Assembly: GCF_014696675.1 (NCBI RefSeq)
Contig: NZ_JACJQN010000006.1
Coordinates: 186,001 to 250,000 of the forward strand
From: Phormidium tenue FACHB-1052
GTDB lineage: Bacteria > Cyanobacteriota > Cyanobacteriia > Phormidesmidales > Phormidesmidaceae
Length of the DNA stretch: 64,000 bases
Direction: 5' to 3'
This document shows, in pieces, positions 1 to 9,574 of the stretch. The notes under the pieces were generated by a model. That model did not search any database. It worked only from the letters and a program-made list of their open reading frames with translations, and was not told the DNA's origin. The position numbers and the translations under genes were made by a program. Within the stretch, counting starts at the first letter, position 1, and every line of letters begins with the position of its first letter.

Positions 1-1
1 G

Positions 2-661
2 CACATCATTTGCGACTCTGAGTCAACCCTGCGCGATATTCACCGCTTTTTTGGTTCACCGCCGGGGGCCACGACAGTCATTCCGCTGGCCTACGATGCT
101 GATCATTATCGCTGGCTAGATTTGCCGCGCCAGCCCTATTTTCTCTATGTGGGTAGCCACTACACCTACAAGAACTTGGGCCGTCTGATTGAGGCTTTTG
201 CACAAACCAGGTTACCCGACTTTAAGCTGTTGATTGCTGGAGTGCCTGACCCCCGCTATACGCCAGCGCTGCAAGCTCAGGTGGAGGCGATGGGGCTGGG
301 CAATCGCGTCCAGTTTTTGGCCTATGTGCCCTACGATGAGCTGCCTCGGTTGATCAACCAGGCGATCGCGCTGGTGTTTCCCAGTCTGTGGGAAGGGTTT
401 GGCCTGCCCGTTCTAGAGGCGATGGCCTGCGGTACCCCTGTCATTACGTCTAACGTTTCTTCGCTGCCTGAAGTGGCTGGGGATGCGGCACTGTCAATCG
501 ACCCCTACAACGTCGGTGAGCTAGCCGAGGCGATGACCGCTGTGGCCAGTGACCCCACACTTTGGGCGACGCTTCACCAAGCGGGGCTGGCGCGAGTCAA
601 GGCCTTTAGCTGGGAGCAGACTGGACGACGGACTAGCGAAATTCTTCAGCGCTATTTGTGA
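2..661 (+). CDS. Glycosyltransferase family 4 (GT-B fold), 5' end outside window
   Basis: This is the C-terminal part of a sugar transferase that would use a nucleotide-sugar donor, likely for exopolysaccharide or lipopolysaccharide synthesis. The open frame runs from base 2 without a start, so the gene begins before the window; the first methionine-like codon at 122 is not the true start. Seen: [18 protein letters not shown], the typical start of the donor-binding Rossmann half, and [17 protein letters not shown], the E-x7-E donor-binding motif of GT1/GT4 enzymes. It ends at TGA 659-661, about 60 bp before the convergent PsiE-like gene. The acceptor sugar cannot be read from the sequence. 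Confidence 0.9.
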   Translation, partial: HIICDSESTLRDIHRFFGSPPGATTVIPLAYDADHYRWLDLPRQPYFLYVGSHYTYKNLGRLIEAFAQTRLPDFKLLIAGVPDPRYTPALQAQVEAMGLGNRVQFLAYVPYDELPRLINQAIALVFPSLWEGFGLPVLEAMACGTPVITSNVSSLPEVAGDAALSIDPYNVGELAEAMTAVASDPTLWATLHQAGLARVKAFSWEQTGRRTSEILQRYL

Positions 662-721
662 GTAAGTTTTGAGTATTTAATTTTGAATGATTAGAACTCA
701 AAACTCAACATTAAAAACTAA

Positions 722-1171
722 TTAACGGTGGCTGCTGCGCACGATCCAGTAGCTGATGGCGAGGGCAAAGACGGCGATCGCCAGCCCGATCAGCGTCGTA
801 CCCGACACCTTGTCCAGATCAAGAATAATGAACTTTCGGCCCACCGCCGTCAGGGCCGTGGCGATCACCAGCTCGACCTGCACTACGTGCTTTTGGATGT
901 AGGCGGTGATATTTTCTAAAATTTCCAGGGCGATCAGCACCGTTAAAAAGAGACCGAAAATATCGATCACGGTCTGGCCCAAAAACTCGCCAGGAGCAGT
1001 GGTGAAAATGGCATGGATGAGCACCACGACCAGGTCAAATACGATCGCCAAAATAACGACGACCATACCCAGGGAAAGCACCTTCGAGATGCTGCCTTCA
1101 AACTGGTGCAGGCGGCCTAAAAAAACGTCGTTTTCGAGTTGCTTGATCAGCCGTTTGGCCCAGTTTGCCAT
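722..1171 (-). CDS. PsiE-like (phosphate-starvation-inducible E family) membrane protein
   Basis: A 149-residue integral membrane protein with about four hydrophobic segments (roughly 30-55, 65-85, 95-115, 125-145). The pattern resembles the PsiE / DUF family PF06146, whose members are small inner-membrane proteins of unknown mechanism. The N-terminus is short and basic (ANWAKRLIKQLEND). It starts 13 bases after the narB stop on the same strand, so it may be cotranscribed with narB, although no link with nitrate reduction is established. Family assignment is by overall pattern only. Confidence 0.7.
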   Translation of the reverse strand: MANWAKRLIKQLENDVFLGRLHQFEGSISKVLSLGMVVVILAIVFDLVVVLIHAIFTTAPGEFLGQTVIDIFGLFLTVLIALEILENITAYIQKHVVQVELVIATALTAVGRKFIILDLDKVSGTTLIGLAIAVFALAISYWIVRSSHR

Positions 1172-1184
1172 CGATGCTAACTGC

Positions 1185-3419
1185 TCAGGAGGTGGGTGCT
1201 GCTGAGAGAATAGACGATTCTGTAGTCTCGGGTAAAGCTTCTGCGGCGACGGTTGCCGCCTCGGGGGGCTTCAGCGGCACGACTTGCACCGCACAGGCTT
1301 TGAGTTCGGGCTGGCCTGAGGTCGGGCAGGCGACCGGGTGGGTGAGGGCATTGCACTCGGCATTGTCGGCCCACAGACTGCCCCAGTGCATGGGCACAAA
1401 CAGGGTGCCCCGGCGAATGTTTTGGGTCACCAGCAGGGGCAGGCGAACAGTGCCTCGGGGCGATCGCACCTCCACCCATTCCCCCCCCTGCACCTGGAGC
1501 TGCTGGGCATCGCGGGGGTTGATCTCGAGGAACGGAGCCGGGTGCATTTTCTGAATTTTTTCGATGCGCCCGGTGCGGGTTTGGGTGTGCCAGTGACCGT
1601 AAAGCCGCCCAGTGGTCAGCACAAAGGGAAACTGGTCGTCGGGGGGCTCGGCCAGGCCATTGGAGTGAAAGGCGGCGAAGCGAGCCCGGCGATCGGCAGT
1701 GTTAAACATACCTCGGGTGTAGAGGCGCTTGTCGTGGCGGGTGGCAGCGGTGGCGGTGGTTTCAGGGTCGGGACAGGGCCACTGAATGGGGCCAAGCGCT
1801 CGCAGGCGATCGTGGCTGAGGCCGGTGATGTCGCAGGGCTGCCCTCGGGTGATCTGGGCAAACTCGCGGTAGACCTCGGCGCTGGTGACAAACTCAAACT
1901 GGTGGGCAAAGCCCAAGCGACGGCCCACCTCGGCAAAAATTTCCCAGTCGGGGCGGGCCTCGCCGGGGGGCGAGCGAAAGGCAGGACAGAGAGTGACTAC
2001 CCGCTCCGAGTTAGTCATAGTGCCGGTTTTTTCGCCCCACTGGGCAGCGGGCAGCAGCAGGTGGGCAAACTCGGCGGTCTCAGTAGGATAGTAGGCGTCT
2101 TGGTAGACGGTGAAGGGCGACTGGCGCAGCGCGGCCTTGGTGCGGTTGAGGTCGGGCAGGCTGACCGCTGGGTTGGTGGCGGCGATCCACAGCAGGCCCA
2201 CCTGTTGGTGCTCTAGGGCCAGCATCATTTCGCCCACGGCTAGGCCCGGTGTTGCAGAAATCTGCCCGGCGGGCAATCCCCAGAACTGTTCCACCTGGTG
2301 GCGGTGGTCGGCGTTTTTCACCAGACGATAGCCCGGCAGAATGTGGGATAGCCCCCCGGCCTCGCGCCCGCCCATGGCGTTAGGCTGGCCGGTGAGGGAA
2401 AACGGCCCCGCCCCCGGTCGGCCAATGTTGCCGGTCATTAGGTGAAGGTTGATCAGCGACCTGACCTTTGCCGTTCCCTCCGACGACTGGTTGAGCCCCA
2501 TCGACCACAGCGACAGCACCGCCTTGGCCTCGGCCCAGGCGCGGGCGGCAGTTTCTAGATCGGCGACGGTAATGCCGCAGCGATCGGCCACAATGGTCGG
2601 CTCGTAGTGGCGTAGCACCTCGGTGTAGGCGGCAAAGCCCTGGGTGCAGCCGTCAATAAACTCGGGATCAAGGCTGCCCCAGCGCAGCAGCAGGTGGCCA
2701 ATGCCGTTGAGCAGGGTTATGTCGCTGCCGGGGCGAATCGCCAGGTGCAGGTCGGCGGCCTTAGCGGTGTCGGTGCGGCGAGGGTCAACCACGATTAGTT
2801 TGACGTGGCCGTGGCGCTTGTGGTGCTTGCGCAGGCGATTAAAGACAATGGGGTGGCACTCGGCGGCGTTGGTGCCGATTAGAAAGGCGCAGTCGGTGGC
2901 CTCTAGATCGGCGTAGCAGCAGGGCGGGCCGTCGCTGCCAAAGCTCTGGATGTAGCCCGCCACCGCCGACGACATGCACAGCCGCGAGTTGGCGTCGAAG
3001 TTGTTAGTACCCAGACAGCCCTTCACCAGCTTCTGGGCCACGTAGTAGTCTTCGGTTTGAAACTGGCCCGAGCCGTAGACGCAGATGCCGTCTGGCCCCA
3101 TTTCCTGGCGCACGGTTTGAATGCGGTTGACGATCGCATCGAGCGCCACCTCCCACGACACCCGCTGGAAAGGCTCGTCAAGGGAGGCCCGCATCATTGG
3201 GTACTTGAGCCGATCGCGATCGAGGGACTCGGCCACGGTGGCCCCCTTGACGCACACCATACCCTGGCTGGAGGGATGGGCGCGATCGCCCCGCGTTTGC
3301 CACAGTGGATTTCCCTGGGCGTCGCGGATAGTGGGCTTGTTGGGCTGAGCCGGAGGTAGGACTTCCAGGCCGCAACCCACGCCGCAGTAGGGACACAAGG
3401 TTTTAGCCGGATCGGTCAT
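1185..3419 (-). CDS. narB: Ferredoxin-dependent assimilatory nitrate reductase
   Basis: Reduces nitrate to nitrite in the cytoplasm using ferredoxin, a molybdenum bis-MGD cofactor and one 4Fe-4S cluster. The 744-residue length fits cyanobacterial NarB. The N-terminus carries the cluster ligands C9-x2-C12-x3-C16 ([13 protein letters not shown]) and C56 (GMVCVKG). Further on are the typical molybdopterin oxidoreductase segments, including [34 protein letters not shown] and [11 protein letters not shown]. The C-terminal third is the molydopterin-dinucleotide-binding domain ([17 protein letters not shown]). It lies downstream of nirA on the same strand. The nitrate transporter genes usually found between the two (nrtABCD or nrtP) are absent here. 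Confidence 0.96.
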   Translation of the reverse strand: MTDPAKTLCPYCGVGCGLEVLPPAQPNKPTIRDAQGNPLWQTRGDRAHPSSQGMVCVKGATVAESLDRDRLKYPMMRASLDEPFQRVSWEVALDAIVNRIQTVRQEMGPDGICVYGSGQFQTEDYYVAQKLVKGCLGTNNFDANSRLCMSSAVAGYIQSFGSDGPPCCYADLEATDCAFLIGTNAAECHPIVFNRLRKHHKRHGHVKLIVVDPRRTDTAKAADLHLAIRPGSDITLLNGIGHLLLRWGSLDPEFIDGCTQGFAAYTEVLRHYEPTIVADRCGITVADLETAARAWAEAKAVLSLWSMGLNQSSEGTAKVRSLINLHLMTGNIGRPGAGPFSLTGQPNAMGGREAGGLSHILPGYRLVKNADHRHQVEQFWGLPAGQISATPGLAVGEMMLALEHQQVGLLWIAATNPAVSLPDLNRTKAALRQSPFTVYQDAYYPTETAEFAHLLLPAAQWGEKTGTMTNSERVVTLCPAFRSPPGEARPDWEIFAEVGRRLGFAHQFEFVTSAEVYREFAQITRGQPCDITGLSHDRLRALGPIQWPCPDPETTATAATRHDKRLYTRGMFNTADRRARFAAFHSNGLAEPPDDQFPFVLTTGRLYGHWHTQTRTGRIEKIQKMHPAPFLEINPRDAQQLQVQGGEWVEVRSPRGTVRLPLLVTQNIRRGTLFVPMHWGSLWADNAECNALTHPVACPTSGQPELKACAVQVVPLKPPEAATVAAEALPETTESSILSAAPTS

Positions 3420-3837
3420 AAGCTCAACGGGTAAACAGCAATAGAAATGGCTCAGAGGAATGGTAAAGGCGTGGTTGGAAATCCCCTATGCCCCTTTGAA
3501 AAGCCGGGTGGTTGAGAGCTGATCCCTAGAAGCCTGAGGTACTGAGATAGCTAATGATGGATTTATCAATGGAGTTATCTCACTCTCCTGAAGAACGCTG
3601 TAGAGCTTTCAAAGAAGCGCATTTCACTCTTTTAAGGGAGCTAACGAGGGCATCTCCTACCGCAAATATCTGGAGGGATCAATTCAAATCTCAAGCACAC
3701 CTCACACCAAAAACCTTTCAAAAACACAAAGTTGTGAAAACCTAATATTCGCTATCGCCACCGGGCGATGGACTGTGCTACGTTTGCCTCAAATGCAAAC
3801 TGTGTGTCCTGGGGCCGTTGGCCCACAGGACATTTTT
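3420..3837. other. narB-nirA intergenic region (418 bp)
   Basis: No convincing gene is seen between narB and nirA. A 63-codon open frame on the plus strand (3554-3745) has no clear ribosome binding site and no recognisable domain; I do not call it. The region ends with a strong hairpin (listed separately). It is where a nitrate/nitrite transporter would sit in many cyanobacteria. Confidence 0.5.
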
Positions 3838-3840
3838 TTA
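3805..3840 (+). terminator. Hairpin with T-run next to the nirA stop
   Basis: TGTCCTGGGGCC and GGCCCACAGGACA form a long GC-rich stem around a short loop (3805-3832), followed on the plus strand by seven T residues that run into the nirA stop codon. The T-run faces the plus direction, but the hairpin directly follows nirA and may also attenuate nirA to narB read-through. Confidence 0.55.
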
Positions 3841-5433
3841 GTCCGCCGTCACCATTAGACCGTTGTGGGTTTCAGCAGCATTTTTGGGCTGGGCACCGAA
3901 GTTGTCGATCAGCAGCGATCGCAGCACTCCGTGCAGCTCATCACAGGGAATGCCCTGCTGCACCTTTTCACCCAGGTGAGCTTCCTTACCCACCTTGCCG
4001 CCCATAAAAATGTCCACCCCTTCCACGGTTTTGCCGTCCTTGCGCACCTTGGTGCCCATTAGACCAATGTCGGCCACCTGGGGCTGACCGCAGGAGTTGG
4101 GGCAGCCCGTCCAGTGAATTCGCACCGGCTGCGACAGGGTGAGTTCTGCGTCTAGGGCCTCGGCCAGGGCGACGGCGCGCTGCTTGGTTTCCACCAGGGC
4201 AAAGTTGCAGAACTGTGACCCGGTACAGGAAACCAGCGATCGCGTCAGGGCCGAGGGGGCGATCGAGAATTTCTCCAGCAGCGGCTCTTGCCGCAGCACC
4301 GCCAGCCGCGAGTCGGGCACGTTAGGAATAATCACGTTCTGCTCCACCGTCAGGCGCAGTTCGCCGCTGCCATAGACCTCCGCTAGCCGGGCCAGGTCAA
4401 ACAGATCAGCCGCCTGCAAGCGCCCCACCGGGATGTGCAGCCCCACGTAGTTGAGCCCCACCTGCTTTTGGGGGTAGACGCCAATGTGGTCGCGCTTGTC
4501 CCAGTCCATTTCATCCTTGGGCGCAGCCGACAGCAGCGGCTGACCGTAGGCCACTTCCACCGCCGCCCGAAATTGATCCATCCCCCATTCGTCAATTAGC
4601 CACATCAGGCGGGCTTTTTGCCGGTTTACTCGGGGGCCGTGATCGCGGTACACCTCGAGAATGGCGCGGCACAGCTCCACAACGCTGTCGTCGTCAGAGG
4701 GCACCCAGGCATTGAGCGGAATGGCGGCCTCACAGCGGCGGGCGGAGAAAAATCCCCCCACTACGACGTTAAAGCCCAGCACGCCCTCTCGGTAGGCGGG
4801 CACAAAGGCAATGTCGTTAATCTCTGCGTGGATAGAGTTGTCGCGCCCGCCTTCAATGGCAATGTTGAATTTGCGAGGCAGGTTGCTAAAGGCCGCATTG
4901 CCTTCGCCATTGGCGGTGATCATATCTTGAACTTTGCGCACCAGCCCCTGGGTGTCGATCAGCTCGTCAGCGTCAAGGCCAGCCACGGGCGACCCGGTGA
5001 TGTTGCGCACGTTGTCCATGCCCGACTGAATGGAGGTCAGGCCCGCCGCGTGCATACGGCGAAAAATATCGGGGATGTCTTCAAGCAGAATGCCCCGTAG
5101 CTGAAGGTTTTGGCGGGTGGTGATGTCGGCGCTGCCGTCTTCGCCATAGCGCTGGATAATTTCTGCCAGGGTGCGAGCCTTATAGCCGTTGAGCAACCCG
5201 TTGGGCAGCCGCAGCCGCAGCATAAACTTGCCGGGCGTCACCGGGCGAAAGAAAATGCCCAGCCACTTGAGCCGATGGGTGAGGTCGGTGTCGTCCACGG
5301 CTTCCCACCCTAGCTGGGCAAATTGCTCCAGCTCGTGCTTGACTAGCAGACCGTCTTTGTCGGCCTTAAACTGTTCAAACTTGTTGAGTTTGGCAGTGGC
5401 CGCTGTGCTGGCCGTGTTGATAGAAGTGGTCAC
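3838..5433 (-). CDS. nirA: Ferredoxin-nitrite reductase
   Basis: Six-electron reduction of nitrite to ammonium with ferredoxin as donor, using siroheme and a 4Fe-4S cluster. The 531 residues match plant/cyanobacterial NirA. The cluster/siroheme cysteines are present as C-x5-C (CTGSQFCNFALVETK, about residues 401 and 407) and C-x3-C (CPNSCGQPQVADIG, about 442 and 446). The N-terminal half has the ferredoxin-type half-domain (LKWLGIFFRPVTPGKFMLR, ITTRQNLQLRGI). There is no fused C-terminal ferredoxin domain. It diverges from the nirB-like/ntcB/cnaT genes, and an NtcA box 170 bp upstream points to nitrogen control. Confidence 0.97.
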   Translation of the reverse strand: MTTSINTASTAATAKLNKFEQFKADKDGLLVKHELEQFAQLGWEAVDDTDLTHRLKWLGIFFRPVTPGKFMLRLRLPNGLLNGYKARTLAEIIQRYGEDGSADITTRQNLQLRGILLEDIPDIFRRMHAAGLTSIQSGMDNVRNITGSPVAGLDADELIDTQGLVRKVQDMITANGEGNAAFSNLPRKFNIAIEGGRDNSIHAEINDIAFVPAYREGVLGFNVVVGGFFSARRCEAAIPLNAWVPSDDDSVVELCRAILEVYRDHGPRVNRQKARLMWLIDEWGMDQFRAAVEVAYGQPLLSAAPKDEMDWDKRDHIGVYPQKQVGLNYVGLHIPVGRLQAADLFDLARLAEVYGSGELRLTVEQNVIIPNVPDSRLAVLRQEPLLEKFSIAPSALTRSLVSCTGSQFCNFALVETKQRAVALAEALDAELTLSQPVRIHWTGCPNSCGQPQVADIGLMGTKVRKDGKTVEGVDIFMGGKVGKEAHLGEKVQQGIPCDELHGVLRSLLIDNFGAQPKNAAETHNGLMVTAD

Positions 5434-5749
5434 TGGTACACCGTTGTAGCAAGACGTTTACCGACGTATTCCCTACCTGAGGCTCCAACTGGTGAAAGTC
5501 TCCCAGTCTCCCCCGGACGCTACTGCCTCAATCGCTACAGAACGATCGGGATCAGCCTAGGGTTAGGTGTGGCTAGCCTAGAACCGCTCTAAACAGGCTT
5601 TTGTATAGACTCATACGTTTTTGCCAGCACCATGCAGGCTCCGCAAGAGGCGGCTGCGCGAACTGCATAGTCAGCCCTTGGGAAACTCAGGTTCAGGCCC
5701 TATGGTGTAGGAGACCGCTGCCCGTCCCAGAGCCAATCAGGAGCGCCCC
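5434..5749. other. nirA / nirB divergent regulatory region (316 bp)
   Basis: A 316-bp gap between two divergent nitrogen-assimilation genes. It contains the NtcA site at 5603-5616 and no open frame I can support. NtcB (LysR) sites are expected here from work on other cyanobacteria, but I cannot place them with confidence. Confidence 0.7.
5603..5616 (-). promoter_or_regulatory. NtcA-binding site of the nirA promoter
   Basis: The bases GTATAGACTCATAC are a perfect GTA-N8-TAC NtcA consensus. Read toward nirA, the box is followed after exactly 22 bases by TAGGCT, which fits the TA-N3-T -10 element of NtcA-activated class II promoters. Toward the nirB side no such -10 element is found at that spacing, so the site is assigned to nirA. 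Confidence 0.85.
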
Positions 5750-6856
5750 GTGTCCTCTTTTGATCCGTTTGCGGTGTCATCATCTTCCTTGGAGGCAGTT
5801 CGAACTGCGGTGGCCAGGCTGGGTGCCGGAGACTTTCACGATCGCTGGGAGCAGTCGCGCCAGGTCGCCGATCTAGGTGATGCGGCCTTAGACGATCTGC
5901 TGGCCATGCTTCAAGACAGCGAGTGCGATTGGGAAGCCCGCTGGTTTGCGGCCCGCGCCCTGGGAGAGTTTGATCGCCCCGAGGTGATCGCTGCCCTGGT
6001 CAACACCTTTGCCACCACCACCGACGAAGACCTGCGCCAGGCGATGGCGGCGGCCCTGACCCAGATTGGCCCTGGGGCGATCGCCGCCCTGGGCGAGCAG
6101 CTAGCGCAACCCGCCCTGCGGCCCGTAGCGGTGCAGGCTCTAGCCCGCATTCATCACCCCGCCACGATTCCCTGGCTGAAGCTGGCGATGACCGATGGGC
6201 GATCGCCCGTGCGGGCCACCGCCCTTGATGCCCTCAGCGCCTTTGCTGACCCCACCCTGTTGCCCGTGGTGCAGCAAAGCCTAGGGGATTCAGCGGCAGC
6301 GGTGCGGGCGGCAGCAGTGCGGGGGCTGCTGGGACTGCGACTGTGCCTGCCCACTCAACAGCTGATCGACGCCCTGACGCCGCTGCTTAGAGACACCGAT
6401 GAGCGGGTGGCCCAGCAGGCCGCCTATGCCCTGGGGCGGCTGTCGAGTGCGGCGGCGGCAACGCCTCTGCTACAGCTGCTGCAAACCCCCGGCACCCCTG
6501 AAGCCCTCCAAGTTTTTACCGTGCAGGCCTTGAGCTGGCAGAATACCCCCACGGCCCTAGACGGCCTCATTCAAGCCTGGGATCAGTTGGAGCCTCCCGC
6601 TCAACTGGCCGTGGTGCAGGGAATGGCCGCTGTGGCCCCCGCCCATCGTTCCCAGGCCACCTCGGCTTTGGCGAACTGGTTACAGCAGACCACCGCCGAG
6701 AACAGCACCCTGCGTCGCCACCTGGTATTGGCCCTGGGGCAGATGGGCGATCCAAGGCTGGAGCGTGAGCTGCGATCGCTGCTGCACGACCCAGACCCTG
6801 GGGTGCAGCTCCACGCTGAGGCCGCCCTACGTCAGCTCCAGACCCAATCGGTCTAA
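5750..6856 (+). CDS. nirB: HEAT-repeat protein in the NirB position
   Basis: A 368-residue protein made almost wholly of HEAT/PBS-lyase-like helical repeats, for example WEARWFAARALGEFDRPEVI, DLRQAMAAALTQIGPGAI and DERVAQQAAYALGRLSS. It starts at GTG. The gene order nirA (divergent) - this gene - ntcB - cnaT matches the cyanobacterial nirB locus, where NirB (not the enterobacterial enzyme) supports maximal nitrite/nitrate reductase activity, probably by aiding assembly. The symbol rests on repeat type, size and neighbours. A phycobilin-lyase-like role (NblB/CpcE-type repeats) is the main alternative, but no phycobilisome gene is nearby. Confidence 0.75.
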   Translation: MSSFDPFAVSSSSLEAVRTAVARLGAGDFHDRWEQSRQVADLGDAALDDLLAMLQDSECDWEARWFAARALGEFDRPEVIAALVNTFATTTDEDLRQAMAAALTQIGPGAIAALGEQLAQPALRPVAVQALARIHHPATIPWLKLAMTDGRSPVRATALDALSAFADPTLLPVVQQSLGDSAAAVRAAAVRGLLGLRLCLPTQQLIDALTPLLRDTDERVAQQAAYALGRLSSAAAATPLLQLLQTPGTPEALQVFTVQALSWQNTPTALDGLIQAWDQLEPPAQLAVVQGMAAVAPAHRSQATSALANWLQQTTAENSTLRRHLVLALGQMGDPRLERELRSLLHDPDPGVQLHAEAALRQLQTQSV

Positions 6857-7239
6857 GCGCTGCCGGTAGACTGCAAAGCCAAACGTTAGTGGGGGTTTAG
6901 GGTCTAAGGTGTAGGGTCTGAGGTTCACGACCGGCCTTGAACCCTATACCCCATGCCCAACCCTCTAAGTTGCTAGCGCTGAGTCATATCTAAACTTGGC
7001 TCAATACTCGCCCGCTGCTGGGGAAGACTGAGGCATGAAGCGTTGGTCAGGCAAGGGCTGAAGTGAGCTATCTGGCTTGCAGTTTGCCGCTTTTCGCCAA
7101 GAACACCGATGGCCTAAACCAGGTATCGCTACTTTTGATACCAAGTGGGGGGGTGCGATCTGCTAATCAAGACAGGGGCGGCCTGACGAAACCCCGTTGA
7201 GTCGTTTTTGTCTAACAGCGGTGTGGATACCTGTCAAGA
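6857..7239 (+). promoter_or_regulatory. Upstream region of ntcB (383 bp) with an inverted repeat
   Basis: No gene is seen. At 7122-7142 lies a perfect inverted repeat GGTATC-N9-GATACC, about 100 bp before the ntcB start. LysR regulators bind such dyads, so it could be an autoregulatory NtcB site; this is inference. Confidence 0.4.
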
Positions 7240-8166
7240 ATGCGTATAGAGCAGCTCCAGGCATTTTTATCAGTGGCTGAAACCGGCAGCTTTCAGGCGG
7301 CGGCGCAGCAGTGCGCGGTGACTCAGTCTACCGTCAGTCGCCAGGTGCAAGCCCTGGAGGCCGAGCTGGATGCGCCCCTGTTTCACCGGGGTGCCCAGGC
7401 CAAACTCACGGTGGCCGGAGAGCGCTTGCTGCCTAAGGCGCGGCGCATTTACCAAGACTGGATGCAGGTTTCTAAAGATATTGCTGACCTGATGGCCGGT
7501 AAGCAGCCCGAGCTCTGCGTGGCGGCGATTCAGTCGGTGTGTGCCACGGTGCTGCCGCCAGTGCTCCAGCAATTTTGCTCAGAGTATCCTCAAGTGCAGC
7601 TGCGGGTGACGGCCCTGGGCAGCGATCGCTCCCTCAAGGTACTGCGCGACGGCCTAGTTGATCTGGCCATTGTGATGGATAATCCGCGCCTCACCACCCA
7701 GCCCGAAATGGTAGTTACCCCCCTGTTTACTGAAACGATTGAGGTGCTGATGGCGGGCAACCACGACCTAGCCCGCCAGCCTGCGATTTCCTGGGAGATG
7801 CTGGCCCGGTATCCGCAGATTATCTTTAAAGATGGCTACGGTATGGCGCGACTGGTGCAGCAGCAGTTTCAAGACCGAGGCGAGGTGTTTAACCCGGCGA
7901 TGGAGCTCAACACCCTTGACGCCTTTCGGGGGGTGATTCGCCAGGGCAACTTTATCGCTCTGTTGCCCCAGTCGGCTCTGGCCGACTGCCACGACGACCC
8001 TACCCTGGCGGTACGCCCTACCGAAGCGCCGGTGCTGACCCGCTCGGTGGTGCTGGTGACTACCCGCGATCGCCTGGTGATTCCTCCCATTCAGCGGTTT
8101 CACGATCTGGTGCAGAGTCTGGCTACCCCCATTCGCCTTAGACCCGCAGCGGTGTCTTACAGTTAG
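7240..8166 (+). CDS. ntcB: LysR-type nitrate-assimilation activator
   Basis: A 308-residue LysR regulator. Residues 1-60 form the winged helix-turn-helix (MRIEQLQAFLSVAETGSFQ, VTQSTVSRQVQALEAELDAP). The remainder is the effector-binding substrate-binding-like domain (ELCVAAIQSVCATVLPPVL onward). In cyanobacteria NtcB activates nirA-operon genes in response to nitrite or nitrate together with NtcA. The assignment over other LysR proteins (CmpR, RbcR) rests on its position between the nirB-like gene and cnaT and next to nirA. Confidence 0.88.
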   Translation: MRIEQLQAFLSVAETGSFQAAAQQCAVTQSTVSRQVQALEAELDAPLFHRGAQAKLTVAGERLLPKARRIYQDWMQVSKDIADLMAGKQPELCVAAIQSVCATVLPPVLQQFCSEYPQVQLRVTALGSDRSLKVLRDGLVDLAIVMDNPRLTTQPEMVVTPLFTETIEVLMAGNHDLARQPAISWEMLARYPQIIFKDGYGMARLVQQQFQDRGEVFNPAMELNTLDAFRGVIRQGNFIALLPQSALADCHDDPTLAVRPTEAPVLTRSVVLVTTRDRLVIPPIQRFHDLVQSLATPIRLRPAAVSYS

Positions 8167-8213
8167 GTAATCATCCTTTACGAACCCCTCCCCCCCAAGG
8201 GTCAGCAGCCTCT

Positions 8214-9296
8214 ATGAGCCATGAGTTTCGGGATTTGCTCAAGCAAGTTGGCAGCGGTAGCCACACCTCTAGGGCGCTGACTCGGGCCGAAGCCGAAGCC
8301 GCCACCCGCCTGATGCTGACCCAAACGGCTACCCCGGCCCAGATCGGCGCGTTTATGATTGCCCACCGCATCAAGCGCCCCACCGTCGATGAGCTGGCAG
8401 GCACTCTAGATGCCTACGAAAAACTGGGGCCAACGATGCCCGCGATCGCCCCCGATAGCGCCTACAGCCGCCGCGCCCTGGTACTGAGCTGCCCCTACGA
8501 CGGGCGATCGCGCACCGCCCCTGTCACCCCCATCACCGCCCTGGTGCTGGCCGCCGCTGGAGTGCCGGTGATGATGCATGGAGGCGATCGCATGCCCACT
8601 AAAGAAGGCATTCCGTTAATTGAACTCTGGGGACAGCTAGGCATGGATCTGCGCCCCCACAGCCTTGAGCAGGCCCACACCCTGCTTAACCGCACCGGCA
8701 TCGGCTTTATCTATTTGCCCCAACACTTTCCGCTGGCCCAAGGATTGGTGCCCTACCGCGAGCAAATTGGCAAACGCCCCCCCTTCGCCACAGTCGAGCT
8801 GCTGTGGTCGCCCTACGCTGGCCCCCACACCCTAGCCATGGGGTTTGTTCACCCGCCCACTGAAGAGTTCGCCAAGGGCACTTTTGCTCTGCGCGGCCAA
8901 ACTGACTGGATTACGGTTAAGGGGCTAGAGGGCAGCTGTGATTTGGCGCGGGGCAGAACGGCGATCGTCGGAGTCAACCACCCCGGACAGACCGAACGTC
9001 TGCTGCTGCACCCCCGCGACTACGGGTTTGAGAGCGACGATGTAGAACTGGGGGATGAGGGAACGCTGGGCGATCGCCTGCTGGATGTTCTCTCGGGTAA
9101 CCCTTCAGAGCTAGCCAAAACCGCCCTGTGGAATGCCGGGTTTTACCTTTGGCAGGGGGGAGCAGCAGACTCATTAGAGGCGGGGCTAGCCCAAGCCCAC
9201 GACATCATCGCCACAGGCGACGCAATGGCCAAGCTAAATGAGTTGCGGCTCCAAGCCGCCAGCTTGAATCAACCGCTGGCCTACAGCCGCAGTTAG
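8214..9296 (+). CDS. cnaT: CnaT, anthranilate-phosphoribosyltransferase-like nitrate assimilation protein
   Basis: A 360-residue protein of the glycosyltransferase family 3 / TrpD-like fold: N-terminal helical domain (residues 1-75, SRALTRAEAEAATRLMLTQ) followed by the phosphoribosyltransferase-like domain (ALVLSCPYDGRSRTAPVTP, GVPVMMHGGDRMPTKEG). It begins with ATG 47 bases after ntcB and is probably cotranscribed. In Anabaena the related CnaT is needed for expression of the nir operon although its reaction is unknown. A true tryptophan-pathway TrpD would keep different phosphate-binding loops, so CnaT is preferred on context. A broken copy of its C-terminal region lies at about 26.2 kb. Confidence 0.88.
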   Translation: MSHEFRDLLKQVGSGSHTSRALTRAEAEAATRLMLTQTATPAQIGAFMIAHRIKRPTVDELAGTLDAYEKLGPTMPAIAPDSAYSRRALVLSCPYDGRSRTAPVTPITALVLAAAGVPVMMHGGDRMPTKEGIPLIELWGQLGMDLRPHSLEQAHTLLNRTGIGFIYLPQHFPLAQGLVPYREQIGKRPPFATVELLWSPYAGPHTLAMGFVHPPTEEFAKGTFALRGQTDWITVKGLEGSCDLARGRTAIVGVNHPGQTERLLLHPRDYGFESDDVELGDEGTLGDRLLDVLSGNPSELAKTALWNAGFYLWQGGAADSLEAGLAQAHDIIATGDAMAKLNELRLQAASLNQPLAYSRS

Positions 9297-9574
9297 TTCA
9301 GCAGGGTAGGCATCGCCCATCGCCGAAGGTGCGGCTATTCAACGCCGTGGCTACCACCGAACTGGGGGCTTGGAGTCGGGCTATCGGGGTGCCCGTATGC
9401 TCATTAAATCGCTTACCGCAGTCGTTGCAGCAATATCACTGGAGCAGTACACTGTCTAAGATCGAAATTTGAATGAACGAACTCGATCTATATTTCCGTA
9501 ATCTAAACGACCTGGCAAAGTGAGAATAGAAAGCCGTTGTTTGTGCAACTCCATACCTAGCTAAGCGCAAAGAT

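Noticed and set aside
3554-3745. 63-codon plus-strand frame between narB and nirA
   Set aside because: No ribosome site, no recognisable domain; the downstream hairpin alone is weak support.
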